Shown here: piece after piece, positions 1 to 12,600 of the stretch | Layout of the letters: each line of letters starts with the position of its first letter | Numbering within the stretch: the stretch's first letter is position 1 | NCBI GenBank assembly: GCA_007258455.2 | Contig: VDFB02270651.1 | Coordinates: 490,242,711-490,306,710 of the forward strand | DNA from: Sequoia sempervirens | Lineage: Eukaryota; Streptophyta; Pinopsida; Cupressales; Cupressaceae | Direction: 5' to 3' | Length of the DNA stretch: 64,000 nucleotides | Notes under the pieces: model-generated | Databases searched by the model: none | What the model was told of the DNA's origin: nothing | Seen by the model: the letters and a program-made list of their open reading frames with translations, nothing else | Made by a program: the position numbers and the translations under genes

Positions 1-261
1 CTATTGTGGGGCATCTTGTTCCTTCAATTGGTCATATCATATCATTCATCCATCTATCTTGGTCTATGTGACTTGCTCTGCATCATTCAGCCATCGTGCT
101 TCCATGTTCACATCATAGCTTGATCCAATGTTTGTATCATGCTATCCCCTAGTATTACTCGGCCCATTCTAAAAATCAATTTGTCTTATCATATCACACT
201 GGGGCCATGTCCTACATTGGATCGGATTCTTGTACATTCTCAAGGTCAAAAAATCAAAAAT

Positions 262-345
262 CCCAAAAACATTCAAAACATGTCAAAATCCCAAAAACAT
301 TCAAAACATAGAAAAATTCCAAAAACATTCAAAACATGTCAAAAT
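262..345 (+). repeat. 28-bp minisatellite, 3 copies
   Basis: The core CCAAAAACATTCAAAACAT recurs with a 28-bp period starting near 263, 291 and 319. The same array has two copies in L2 (60152-60207) and about five diverged copies on the minus strand of L3 (44130-44282). It is therefore an old, family-wide feature that varies in copy number. Confidence 0.8.
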
Positions 346-394
346 CCAAAAATAGGTAAAAAAATTCAAAAGGTCAAAAAAATAGTTTTCATTT

Positions 395-595
395 GAACTA
401 CGTTGTCTTTGAGCTTTGAACGTAGGCAAGGGTGATCTTTGATTATCCCTTGAGACATTTGGGTCAGTCTTTTAGGTGTCTGTTCTGTTCATATTTTCAT
501 CTTGTAAATCTTGGTTGTGCCGTCAGTTGAACTATGCGGTCTCTACATGTATAACGTAGGCAAGGCTAATCTGTTGATCAGCCCCCGAGGCCCCT
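395..595 (+). other. Two copies of a ~63-bp conserved 3'-region motif
   Basis: Copies start at 395 and 529. Each begins GAACTA(C/T)G, has a GTCT element, then AACGTAGGCAAGG, and a TGAT(C/T)A..CCC.GAG end. L2 has the same pair (60258 and 60393) and L3 has one copy on the minus strand (44343 down to 44284). Conservation between diverged copies in otherwise non-coding sequence suggests a cis-acting role in the element, such as RNA structure, packaging or processing. That role is inference. Confidence 0.6.
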
Positions 596-1710
596 AGGAT
601 AGGTCTTTAGGTTAGGTCTTGGTCATCATGGTCGTGTCTCACCCTAGACTGGGGGAAAAATCTTGCGCTCACTAAGGGTAACTAAACTCTGAGCTTGAAC
701 CAATAGGCAAATAGTCATTAGACCAACATTACAAATGCAAACTTCAAATGGATGATTCAATCTTTTTGAATCAAGGGTTTATCACATTAAACATGAAATT
801 TCAAATTGTTCTACTTTGATTTTTGATATCATATCTCTCGAATCCTCGATGATGTATCAAACTAGAGGAGCAAGGAAAGAGTATGTTTTTTATTTGTCTA
901 TTGTCTGTTAGTTTATCATTATTACTATGCAAGTTGTCACAAGATGTGCACTACAAAGTATCACCGATGACATTCTGAATTTGCATAGGAAAAAGATTAA
1001 CTCTTGCATGTTTACACAAGTAATGCTCATGTCATCTGGGTTTAATTATACTTAGATGCTTGTGTTAACTTGCAATTTTAAAACATCATGAAAGTAGTGC
1101 TCAAGTCATCTTGGTCTAAACTATGCCATTGATGCTTGTACTCACTGTCAACATTTTAAAGGTCCAATGATGATAAAGAGCATGAAAAATTGGTTAATAT
1201 AAATGAAAAATTTTGAATATGAGATTTGCATAGTTAAGTTAGACTGTATTCATGTTAGTATTGAATGTGTATTTATGGGGTTTTTCAATGCTGAAACAAT
1301 TTCATAATGGTGTCATCTCTATTATTAACGGATTGAGTACACTAGACATTAACCAAAAACACATCATTCTCATTTAGTTGCACATCAGTTGCATCATCAT
1401 TTGCATATCTTAGAAAACATTCTCATCTCATTTACATTCATACATTATGTCATAATATTTGCATCAAAAAATACAAAAGAAAATAATAAAGGACATACAT
1501 TGTATATCATTTCCAAAATCAAAATCATGTCATCCACTATACTTAAATAAGTGAGTCTCTTTAGATTTCCAAGAAAGTGGGGAAATATGTCAGATTTTCA
1601 ATCCTAAAAGATCAATCTACTATAGTATTCCCACTGCTTTTAGAAGCTGGACATAATCACTCATTTAAGCTTAAGGCCCCGACCATTTGAAGTTGTGCAC
1701 ATTCAATCAC

Positions 1711-1825
1711 ATTGCATAATCATAATCATCACATCACATTGCATAATGATAATCATCACATCACATTGCATAATCATAATAAATCACATCACATTGCATA
1801 ATCATAAATACATTCATCACATTAC
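1711..1825 (+). repeat. 27-28-bp tandem repeat, 4 copies
   Basis: ATTGCATAAT recurs near 1711, 1738, 1765 and 1793, within a unit built of CATAATCATAATCATCACAT-like sequence. The corresponding L2 segment (61576-61670) has one copy fewer. Confidence 0.75.
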
Positions 1826-2029
1826 CTAATCATTATCATCACATAGAAATTAAATAAATTTACAATATTGAATATCATAATAGGGAAATCAAATGCATAT
1901 CAACATTTAGATCATAATCACCGCTGCATATCATATATCATCAAAAAATGTCATAATGTCCATGTGTACAAGGATATCCAAAAGTAGGATGAGATACATC
2001 AAAATCCAAAAGGGAATTGTATCATGGGA

Positions 2030-4050
2030 AACACATTCTCAATCTCACAAAAAGTGTATACACAATGTCCAAGGAACATCAAAAAATGCTATGTTGAGCT
2101 CCCACCAGATGTTGTTGCTCTCATGGAACTAGTACCTCCTCTACCTAACGATCATGCACCTAGATATCTCTTATCTCCAGGAAATTCTTGTGTGACACCC
2201 ATGCTAACAGTCCAAGAAGGAGATCTGCCAAAATGAGACTGTACAAAACTCTCTCGTCGCTCAGGAGGAACCAACTCATGATATTTACCTCTATAAAATT
2301 GCAACTCCTGAGAAATGTATCGGATCTCTCTAAAGAAATTTGTTGTACCTAAAAATGGTGTCGTCTATTGTATCCTCTTGGAAATGGCCTCAACCTGATC
2401 TATCTGGTGTCTAAAGGCATCCCTCTCTGAAGTAAGTATGATGATATATGCCTGCAACTATTGTATCTACTACCTATCTATCACTCTATCAATTGTCAAA
2501 ATATCAATTTGTGCCCGACACTACCCTAACTCATCCTAAAGGGACACAATCTGTGCTCAAGCCTGCACTATCTTGCTTTGAAATGACTGAACCTCTACCT
2601 ACAAAGCTGCTATCTATGATGACTATTGATGAGAGGGTATCCCAATCCGAATCCTCAGAAGCATCACCTGAGCTATGGTAACACTCCTCCAGTGCCTCAT
2701 AACTGCAAAATAAAATGGATGATTTTCATCTACACCATCATCACTCTCCCCACCACCCACTGCACCATCATCACTCTCCCCACCACCCTCTACACCACCA
2801 TGACCTCTGCAACCACCCTCTGCAGAACCATCATCACCTTTGCAAACACCCTCCCCACCATCATCACCACCCTCATCATCTCCTCCCTCTCCAACAACTA
2901 GAAGTACTGGCTCCTCTAGATGAGTAAATCTAGGAAAGGGATGTGTGTGGAAGAACTCTGAATAATCCTCGGTCATCCCAACATTTGTAATACATAGAAC
3001 ATAATCCCACAAACCTAGTGTCAAGGTATAGTACTCTATACAAGCTACCTCATATGATACACATGGGCCCCACTCTAAAACATTCGTTCGTCACCATGCA
3101 TAACTGGCAACTCCCAAGGGCATCCCCTAAACCCATCCAAACTGTCGACATACTCACAGATACAGGTATCGCTCAAGCACAACATGTTTTTGCCCAATCA
3201 GCTAGTAGGATAACAACATATATGGCATCTCCAGCTGATCCTCTATCCATTTCCCACAATCCAAGTACGAGCACCATGTGATAGTCTCCAAATCATCTAG
3301 AGCACACCTCCAATGAGAATCCTTGCCCAGCTTATGTTGGACATGTGGACCGCTATAACTAAAAACATAGGGTCTCCTTGGTGGCCGATGTCTCTCTCCC
3401 ATGGGTCAAGTAACAACTATATGCTCCCATTCCCAGGTCTATAGTAATGTGATGCCACATGACAAGCTCATCGCCCCGTAATAAACAACCTCATGCAATA
3501 TTAGTATAAGTGGGCTAACATGCATGAGCCCCATGCATATCTAGTACCATCAAGTTTCATCCATGATAACACATGAACCTAACCTACTGAAAATGCCTTT
3601 AACCTACAATCAGGACAAAGGAATCCACCAATGAATCTATAAAGCACACATGGAAAAGGATCATATATGCTAACCATCTATGTCCAAGGAATCCATCGGC
3701 CTATAACATGATCATCTTGGCATAACCTATGCAATGCAACTATCCTGGCCTACTCTATCTTATCATAGATCACTATCTCTCCCATCCCTAGGATCCACAA
3801 AATACAATAGACATCCTCTAGATTCATGGTCATCTCTCTAGTCGGTAAATGAAACGTGCTATGTTCACTATGCCATCTCTCTGCCAATGATGTCAGTAAA
3901 CGTCTATTGATTCTATATTGTGGAATATCTAACAAGGAAGTCAACCCACAATGGGAGATAATCTCTAAGTTGATTGAGGACAACCAGTGGACCATGTTCC
4001 AGGTCTTTAGGAATCACTCCCGAGACTGGAGTACATCTCCATCTCCCTAA
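2030..4050 (-). pseudogene. Antisense plant mobile domain (PMD) reading frame, decayed
   Basis: Read on the minus strand, the N-terminal part at 3995-3750 has the PMD hallmark: a run of hydrophobic helices, then ERWHSEHSTFHLPTREMTMN followed by LEDVY. The downstream part at 3402-3202 carries the later PMD block (HWRCALDDLETITW). A Gly/Asp/Glu-rich acidic tail follows (3024-2623). Near 2460-2400 there is a helical segment resembling SERDAFRHQIDQVEAISKRI. Stops and frame changes separate these parts, so no intact protein is made. PMD proteins occur both as host genes (the MAIN/MAIL1 family) and inside plant transposons. The antisense position between coding region and 3' LTR matches known additional antisense frames of some plant gypsy elements. 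The L2 copy at 61870-63900 preserves other parts better. Confidence 0.75.
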
Positions 4051-4159
4051 TCATGAACACAAATCAGCCAATCAATGTCATGTTCAATCAAGATTATCAG
4101 TCAATCAAGCTAATGTGCAGTCATTCAAATCAAATCAATCAAAAAATCAACATCTCAAT

Positions 4160-4565
4160 CAATCAACCCATCATTCCTCACCTATCATGAGGACGATCTA
4201 CTATCAATCAACTATCATTCGTTGCCTATCATGAGGATGATTTTCTATTAATCAACCCATGGCTCCTTGCCTATCATGAGGATGATCTAATATCAATCAA
4301 ACTATCATTCCTCACCTATCATGAGGATGATCTGTTATCAATCAACACATCGTTCCTCACCTATCATGAGGATGATTTGCTATCAATCAACCAATCGTTC
4401 CTCACCTATCATGAGGATGATCTACTATTAATCAACCCATCATTCCTCGCCTATCATGTAGGTGATCTGCTATCAATCCTACCATCGTTCCTCGCCTATC
4501 ATGAGGATGATCTGTTATCAATCAACCCATCATTCCTCACCTATCATGAGGTCGATACAACACTA
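4160..4565 (+). repeat. 45-bp tandem array, 9 copies
   Basis: TATCATGAGG recurs at about 4183, 4227, 4272, 4317, 4362, 4407, 4452, 4497 and 4542. The unit reads roughly CCTATCATGAGGATGATCT followed by ATCAATCAACCCATC. Because 45 is a multiple of three, all frames stay open over several copies, which produces spurious repetitive peptides. The same array begins at the right edge of the window in L2. Confidence 0.9.
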
Positions 4566-4810
4566 GTTCTATCATTTGATTCTCCCCCATCATGAGATCA
4601 AACCATTACACAAAACATCAGTAAAACACTACACATACCACAATCTAACTAAAATCAATCCAAAACATGACAAATCGATGAATCCTAGGCTTCAAGGACA
4701 TCTTGCAAACATCACCCTGAGGGATTTCCGCAATCACACCCCACAAAATGGGTCAAACAACAAGCTAAACCACCTTAAATCAAAAAAGATGAAAACTTTC
4801 CAAGGCAACA

Positions 4811-5245
4811 AGAGGCACCATTTGGGACCCCAAAGGTGCCAAAAGAGAGTTTGCAACTCAACAGGGTTTTCAAGGCTTAGAAGAGGCACGATTTAGGACC
4901 CAAAAGGCACCAAAATAGTGTTTGGAATATAAAAACATTGATTTCACCCTTACAACAAGTGTCACCTGGGACTCGAAAGGTGCCAAAATAGTGTTGGAGG
5001 CCAAAAAATTGAATTTCAAGCTTGAAAGAGGTGCCATTTGGAACCCCAAAGGCCCCAAAACTCTAAAAATACCCAAAAACAAGCATTTTCAACCTTGTAA
5101 GATACACCTTTTGGAACCCCAAAGGCACAAAAACTCTTAAAACACATGAAAACTTGATTTTGAAGCTTCCAAGAGGCACCATTTTTTACCCCAAAATCAC
5201 CAAAACTCTTAAACATGCTAAAAAACACTCAAAAATGACAAAAAC
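4811..5245 (+). repeat. Diverged ~72-bp tandem repeat, 6 copies
   Basis: AGAGGCACC or close variants occur at 4811, 4882, 4958, 5027, 5100 and 5172. Each is followed by (A)TTTGGGACCCCAAAGG, then a (C)CAAAA(T/C) stretch. Copies are heavily diverged, so the array is old. No coding function is evident. Confidence 0.75.
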
Positions 5246-5899
5246 ATCACCCAAAAGTGCATAAATAACATCCAATAAGCTACAACATCTATCTATGACA
5301 TTCAAAATTCTTCTGAAAGGAAATAAAATGAATAACAAAGAGGTTTCTCGTAAAGTGTACTATAGGTTCAGAGGCAGCAAGATGATCAGGTTGGCAAAGA
5401 CGCTCGAAATGATGCTTATGGTATGGGATCACCATCTTCCTCTAAGCTCTCCACTCTTCAACTTCTCCAAACTCCAAATGTGCAAATGAATTCCATTTTA
5501 CCACTTTTTACCCTTTCAAGGGTAAAATGGAGGGAATTATGGTGGGATTTATCTCTCATTTTAACCAAAAAGGAGTGGTAATTAATCAACACTATTCAAA
5601 GCAAGAGCTTGCAATGACCTTTCAAGAGATAAATTGTCCCCGACATCAAAATCTCACTGAATCAACATTGGATCATCATCATAATCATAACAACATCACC
5701 TCATTCCAACATTTCATTTTAACATCCCAACATTCACCAATTTATCTCTTGAAGGGGCATATATCCATCAATACCTCAAATTCAAAAGTCTAGGTCATGG
5801 TCTGGGGCATCAAAATATTGCATCATCTAGGGCATCAAAATCTTTTCTAAGCATTGAAATCAAAATTTTATTTGAAGCAACGTGTAAACACATCACTTC

Positions 5900-5913
5900 A
5901 AAGAGGGGAAAAA
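5900..5913 (+). promoter_or_regulatory. Polypurine tract of L1
   Basis: AAAGAGGGGAAAAA immediately precedes TGTATACACC, the expected start of a 3' LTR. The identical 14-mer lies on the minus strand at 42757-42770 in front of the L3 LTR. It would prime plus-strand DNA synthesis during reverse transcription. Confidence 0.85.
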
Positions 5914-6950
5914 TGTATACACCTAAAAGCGATCATCATATTCAATTAATTAAATACAACCTATTTGATTAATTCTTCGACTACATATAAATAAGATCTT
6001 TATTTATATTTTTCACTTTCCTTTTAATTCTCCAAAATCACATTCTTCTAAATAATTAAATAAACAAAATACCCTAAAAGTTTTTATAGAATCAACCTTC
6101 CTTAATCCTAGTTAAGAATTAGAGCACATTTCTACCAAGTTTTGTGTGCCAACTCATAAAGGTCACATGAAAATAAATAAGCCTAATTATTAATTACAAT
6201 TATCTTCACACATGTCCACTAATGAGAAAAATCACATGGCTTTATTCCCCCACACTTCCAACAAATTTGGAGCACATGGGTCTTTGTTTCACACACTTGG
6301 GAATCCCATACATTTGGCATGTTTCCAATTGGTCAAAGGATTCTCTCCACACAGATGGCATGTTGTCCTTGGTCAAGGGGACAACATCCTGATTCCTTTC
6401 ATCTCCACCATCTATTATTTCTCCTTCGAATGTAGACTGTTGATAGGTGCCACCTCACAAAATGCTTGAGAAACCCTATAAATACACCCTCTTGCCTTAG
6501 CATTTATCATCCAAAATTTGAGTAAAGTTACTATGCAGGTTCATCTTAGGAGCTTGGAGCTTTCATGGAGTCTTATAATTATTTTTCATATCATGTGTTA
6601 CTTTGCATTCTCATTTTAGATTACTTAATTGCTTCATAGTTACATTTTATCATCCCCATTGCATCATAGTTACATTTTAGGTTTGTTTTATGTTTGCATT
6701 TTATCGTATGCATAATCATGGGTAGTTCACTGTAGTTTCATATCATCTCACTCATCTCCACTTGTTCATCTATCATCAACATCATCCTTTTTTTATCATT
6801 GTATTCATCATCAATTCCATCATCTTGTTTCATTTAGAAGCATACCACTAATCCTTTCAACACACATTTGCACATGGAAATCATCTTAGCTTGCATATTA
6901 AGCATCAAATCTCATTTTCTAGGTAGTAATTTTAACAACCATTGTGCCCA
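5914..6950 (+). mobile_element. 3' LTR of L1 (right end approximate)
   Basis: The LTR starts TGTATACACC directly after the polypurine tract. A TATA box (TATAAATA, 6477-6484) lies in CCCTATAAATACACCC, followed by sequence like that downstream of the L3 TATA box (AATTTGAG(T/C)AAAGTTA). The 3' boundary is not defined because no second LTR of this element is in the window. I place it tentatively near 6.9 kb, where the U5-like T-rich sequence ends. Confidence 0.6.
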
Positions 6951-9900
6951 TAGAAATTAGAGGGCCAAAAAGTTTAATAAATCCCTAGAAATAGAGGACA
7001 ATGATACATATTTGAAAGATTTGATTGTATTATGAATAGAGTAGTTTTACTTGCTTCAAACATTGAATGTAAACTATTTCATTAAGGTTTGTGGTGACAT
7101 TGAATATCTCCACATTGGACACATGCACGATATGCAATATGTAACCCTAGATGAAATGCAAAGAAAAATGATGCAAAACCTATATCTAGGGTTTGAAGGA
7201 CCTCTAATTCAAAAGATTATTATGTAAGAATGTCAAGTTCACCAAAATGAAAATGTGGGGAAAGGGATCCCAAAATTTTTATTTGTGTGTACAAAAATTA
7301 GGAATCTCAATAGGTGTCTTTGCCTACAAATTTCATTAGGAAAGAGATCATAAGGTGTAGATATTGACTTTCAACCTCAATGGTGAGTCAATTAGACCTA
7401 GATACCAGTCCTTAGGACAATAGGAAAGATTTGGAAACAAATGAAAATGATTTGAAGCACTCACACTAAATGAACAAGACCTAATACTTAAAATACAGAT
7501 TTCAAAATGTATAGAAATGGAAATGATAGTTTACAAGAAGATCTAAGAAGGGTTTGATGGTATGTACCTATCACCAATTTTTATTTTGAGGTCTACTAAG
7601 GGTTTGGTTCACCCATGGGTGAATGGGTCTTAGTTAGGGATTTCAAAATAACCTTTGACAATCCTTTGATGTTGGATCTTGGCTCCTATTTGACACACAT
7701 CCAACTATCAGAGTGACCAAAATAAATTCTGCAACTTATTTTTCATTACTTGACCAACAATGATGACAACTTGTGCAACAATGTGAAATTCCTCCTTCAA
7801 GATCTCTTTAATTCTAAATCAACCTATAATCTGCACATACGCAAAGAGGATTTTTTTTTTATCCTCATTTTGGTAATTAACCCTTGATAGGAAGATAATG
7901 AAAAAGGAAGGAAATGATGAATGAATAAAGTTTCCTACAACTCACAACCCTTCAATGGCTTCCCTTAAAGGACTGAAGTCAAACACATCTCTCCAAAGGA
8001 ATTGGTTCTTTAGTTTCTTGATTGATTTGCATACTTGAAATGCTTGGATGCTTTAGGATCAATAATGCATATTATCCTTCACAAGATGACATGAACACAC
8101 ATAAACTTGGATGTGATGTTAGGATCTTGATTACTACAACAAATGACTGATAAATCTACTCTTGAATGATCTTGAAAAGAATATTTACTTATAGGATACC
8201 TTGATCATGTGCTTTAAATTTCAAACGATAAAAAACTATGTATTTATAGGTGTTTATCTAATTTACCAAAAAATAGATTTCAAAAGTTGACAATTGCAAG
8301 TTGAATTTGAATCATTAAAATTCCACCAAAAACATATTTTAAAATGGGTCTTGGCACTTAAATGAGAGCAAATGGATCCTAGCCTATAAGTCCAAGACAC
8401 GCATATTCCATTGTGATCTTTAATTATTCAATGCATTTATTTAAAGTTAATTATCCTTTTAGAAAATGGAAAAAGAAGGCTTTTGAATGCATAGTTTGGA
8501 AAATTAAAAGATTAATTAATTCTTATAAATTAAGGGACCCAAACATAGTGTGAAATTGTAAAGGTATAAAATTTCCTATACTACAACATAACACTGCCAT
8601 AATCCCCTCTTAATGCTAAGAGATATAAGTAGACCAACTAAAATCGGGCACACATACATTTGCAAGGAATTTAGATCAAGAATTAGGTCCAAAAGATGTA
8701 CAAGAAACTAAAAGATGGTGTGCATCAAGGTGCACATGCATGAGGTTAGAATCATGAGGATCTATTGCTATGATGGAAAATTAAATCAACACACACCATG
8801 TGGTGAGAATCACAAGGATCCATAACTATGATATCAAATCAAGGCTCTACACAACCCCCCATTACACTTAATAATTTAGTGTAAGTACAAAATTCCCAAA
8901 TTCCCTTCCTAAGGAACATATTCAATTTTTGTGGCACTTTATGTGAGAGCATTTACAAACTTATTTGTTGTTGAGTTCTTACAAGTTTATGTCATGAAGT
9001 GGATTTAGAAGGAATTGATTAAGTATTCCTTTCAAACCTCAATAAAATGACAATTTAAACATAAAATTAAAACCCCCTTACAAAAATTTGTCGAAAAGAC
9101 AAATCCACCTCCCTTTTACAAGATCTTTAATAAACCAAAAGGTTAAATAGTTCCAATAATGACTAGAGGTTTTCAACGATGTTAATAATTGTGAGTAAAC
9201 TATTAAAGGTTAAAAAAATGGCTTAACTAGTGATAGTTAGAATCTAATTGTTATATAAAATGCTAATAGTCATTGAGAGTTTGAAAATAAATTGAATACC
9301 ACTCCCTTGAAAAACTTATTGAGGTAGTTTGAGAAAACAAGAAATGTGGGGGCATAGAGGCCAAAAGTTCCTTTATGGGCCTAAAATCTTGGGTTTTTCG
9401 AATAGAATAACCTAATCAATGCTAAAAGTAACTACCTATTGAAGTTGGCATGGAAATTCAAGGGTTGTTGACTGATTCAATTGAAGTGGAGGTGTGGATG
9501 AGTAGGTCAAAAATTTATGGAAGCCATTGGAGAGGGCATCGACCAAGTCAAACAACCAATGAACAATAGTTGATCAATTGCATCCTAAATTGATGGCATG
9601 CATAGGTTCAAATGGCTTGAAAATAAATTTGAATGGATTTGCAAGAGGGCCACCTGTATTTTGCTACACTAGGGGTTGTGTGTGCAAAAGTCAATGCATT
9701 GCCTATGTGCTAATGTTTTTATGTCACCAGGTTGGAAACCAATCCAACCACATGCCTAATCATTTTCTCTTCATGTTGTAAGCGAGCTAAGGTAGTAGAA
9801 CAACTTCCTACACTAATCTTGAGAGGAGAATAATGTAAAAAATTTGTGCAGATCTTTAACAGTTACAAAAAATCAAACATAAATAGACTTAAATATCATG

Positions 9901-12595
9901 CATACCATAACACATCAATTTATGTGGGGAAAACCCTTTTAGGAGAAAAACCCTACACTCCAAAATCCACCCAATATATTATTCAAAAATTACAAAGATT
10001 ACAATATACTTGTACAGTTTAAGCTTCTCACAGGAGTATCACCACTTAGAGATTTAGAGACAACACGACCGCTATCAGACTCTCAGAATACATCAGAATA
10101 CACAACTGCAAACAATTCCTTCATAAAATAGGGTTTCCTTAGGAAATTCAAGCTAATAAAATATTGGTTGTCAAATATGAGACATAATGATGAATGGTCC
10201 ATGCCCTCCTATCATCGTCAGATGAATAGGTACCTGATGTATCAACAATACCTTATGTAATTGAAAGGTTGAGACACATTTTCTCAACACATGTCATAAC
10301 CTCTCCTCTCCTCTTGCTTCATCGATCTTTCTCTAAAGAAAACCATGACTTCTCCTCTCACTTAGACCCTATGGATAAAATAAACAAATTTTTGGGGGCC
10401 ACAGATCATGTGAGACTCTAAAAAAGGTGGTCCACATGAGGTCTTTCCCAAGATTGCACTTTTCTCATGTTGTGGGCTAAGGAGACTTATACCACACCCC
10501 TCTCTATTCCTTAATCAATGCAAATATTTGTAAAACATATGCCAACTATTTTTTTGTGCTCACTCTATGATCTTCCTAAAATGAGACACCTTTTTTGTGT
10601 AGAGTTATTTCTAATAATGCTAGATAAAATGTACAAGCTGAATTCTCAACATGACAATAAACAGAATCTTCACTCAAAGAAAAATGATGCACAAAATCCC
10701 AAGTTCTTGGTGCTCAAATTTGGGGACTAGATAATGAGTTTCTTGTAACTTATTAAAGAAAACCAATGAAAGTAGCCTAATACAATTGAATTGGTTCACC
10801 TTACGGCTTGAAACTACCTCTCCCTAAAGCTTTGGTACCATATAAGAATTATATGATAGAATAAAAAAAAATAAGCAAATTGAACAATCCAAATATGTAT
10901 TTAGATGATCCAAATGTACAAATGAGGAATCCTTGCATCTATAGGAAAGGAAGAAGCAATCCACCTATCATGTGGATTGGCAAGTGTCCCATGATGTGGC
11001 ACAAATAAGTAGAAAAGTGTCCTATAGGTGTTGAAACCTATGGATCACTAGGAATGTGCAAACCAACAACCTAATTGACCAACTCATCAACCTTGATGCA
11101 AAGTGTTGAGTGATCTTTGAGGTGAGATGGAAAGTATTCCAACCTCAAAAGGTATGTACATGAGGTTTACCAAACAACCTGGTAATCTCTAGAGGCCTAA
11201 ATGTTGCACATTCAGTTAGACAATATGTTGTCTAACCTCATCAACCTAAGTACACTTAAGTATAGTGAATAGATAAGTTATTCACTCTAACAAGACACAA
11301 GCATTAAATAAAATCCAACTAGATAAGTGAAAACTAATGCTTAACTAGAGATATTTCCTTCTAGGACCTAAGTGGACTTAACATGCAAATATAACCTAGA
11401 TAGGTAAAACACCTATTTGCACCAACAATATTCAATAACAATTATAAACATGTGAAAACCAAAAATGTTCAAACTATTATAGGGGAAAAGTTGCAAAAAA
11501 AGTTGGTTTTTGGAGGTTCGAACGATATTTTTGGTTCACACAAACCTATTGAACCCCCCTTTGAGCAAACCCATTTAATGATGGGTCTCACCATTCCCAG
11601 CAAAAATCCAAAAGTGAAGGCTTGTGGAAATGGGGTTCGCTCGAACCCTAGTTCGAGCGAACCTTGATTTGAGAAAACCCCTGGGGGTTCGAGCAAATCC
11701 TCCTAGTTCACTCGAACCACCTTTTCACCCCCTTCTCCTCCTTAGGCACCAAAAAATTCCAAAGTTTTACGCTTTGAAGCTCAGGTTGAGGATGAAAATG
11801 GAGGAGACTTCACATACCCAATTGGATGATGGTAGTCCTTGGAACAAGCTATCCAACGAATATAATTTTAATATGTTTTGGTTTTATTATGTATTTGTTT
11901 TTTAAGTTTTATTAAATATAGGTTTTTCACTGAAAATCAAGCTCCCTATTTTGCACATGTGGAAAAATAGCATATTATCAAAAAAAAATTGAAAAATATG
12001 AGTGCACCAGATATTGAAGTCCTTGATCCAACAAAAAAAAATTGAATTTCAATACATAAAAAAAAAGTTACGTGTTATAGGGTCTGTCTACGTCTGAATT
12101 ATAATTGGTTTGACTTCGAAATTTGATTAAGGAAAAAATATTCAATAAAACATTATGAAACTAATTGGAAGCACTAGATATCATAGTTACAACTCTAAAT
12201 TCAAAAAAAAATAGAATTTTATCCTTCATGGAAAAGAAGTTATGTGTTATACGGTGAGAGCCACTCCTTAAAAATGTTGTTTACTAAAAAAAATAGTTTT
12301 CGAAGGAGATAGAAAAAGAAATGCAATCTGATTCCAAAGGTTTTGAACAAAATATATTTAGAATCTACAGACAAAATGTCACAAATCACTAGTTTGCATC
12401 ATCTTCAAATTCCTCACAATTTAGCCTCTATAGGTACCCAAAAGTGAAGATTTAGTTAGAAAAAAATATTTCAGTGTCCAGTTTGGCCAAAAATTGTAAA
12501 CCAGTATTGTGGGATCACCCATAGGTGCAAAAAATTTATGTTCAACACACATTAGGCCATAGGCTAGAATATGTTTAAAATAAAAAAAATCTAAA
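6951..12595. other. Unassigned AT-rich sequence, no gene seen
   Basis: I see no convincing coding region, RNA gene or terminal repeats in this 5.6-kb stretch. Open frames here are short (under 95 codons) and carry no recognisable motif. The segment 11500-11720 has an unusual concentration of TTCGA-containing sequence (listed separately). The last 700 bases are A/T-rich up to the insertion site of element B. It is probably old, fragmented repeat DNA. Confidence 0.5.
11634..11663. repeat. Perfect 13-bp inverted repeat
   Basis: GGTTCGCTCGAAC (11634-11646) and its exact reverse complement GTTCGAGCGAACC (11651-11663) flank a CCTA loop. Related TTCGA-containing sequence recurs nearby (about 11517-11522, 11686-11691 and 11710-11718). 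Confidence 0.9.
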
Positions 12596-12600
12596 AGAAC
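12596..12600. repeat. Target-site duplication of element B (left)
   Basis: AGAAC directly precedes the LTR start TGTTGTGCCC and is repeated at 35880-35884 after the second LTR. This is the 5-bp duplication expected from a Ty3/gypsy integrase. Confidence 0.9.

Larger units (their letters stand above)
1..5913 (+). mobile_element. L1: 3' internal region of a Ty3/gypsy-like element (partial, cut by window start)
   Basis: This stretch is homologous, with few differences, to 59889-64000 in the same orientation, and more distantly to the minus strand near 44 kb. It ends at a polypurine tract followed by a TG-starting LTR, so it is the region between the coding part and the 3' LTR of an LTR retrotransposon. 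It contains minisatellites, a duplicated short motif and an antisense PMD reading frame, but no sense-strand coding sequence that I can support. The 5' LTR, primer site and gag lie outside the window. By comparison with L2, the family is non-autonomous. Placement in Ty3/gypsy is inferred from the PPT form, the antisense PMD frame and the tRNA-Asp-like primer site of L2. Confidence 0.75.

Noticed and set aside
1700..1830. CRISPR-like spaced repeats
   Set aside because: Units are contiguous minisatellite copies without unique spacers, and the sequence is a plant nuclear one.
2715..2927. His/Pro-rich plus-strand frame (also 62475-62774)
   Set aside because: It is the opposite strand of the Gly/Asp-rich tail of the antisense PMD frame; simple GGTGATG-type repeats create it.
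4377..4595. Protein with 15-residue repeats
   Set aside because: It arises because a 45-bp minisatellite stays open in every frame; no start context or conserved flank supports it.
10829..10840. TGGTACCAAAGC on the minus strand, resembling an iMet primer site
   Set aside because: It differs at two of 12 positions, no CA-ending LTR precedes it, and no gag follows.
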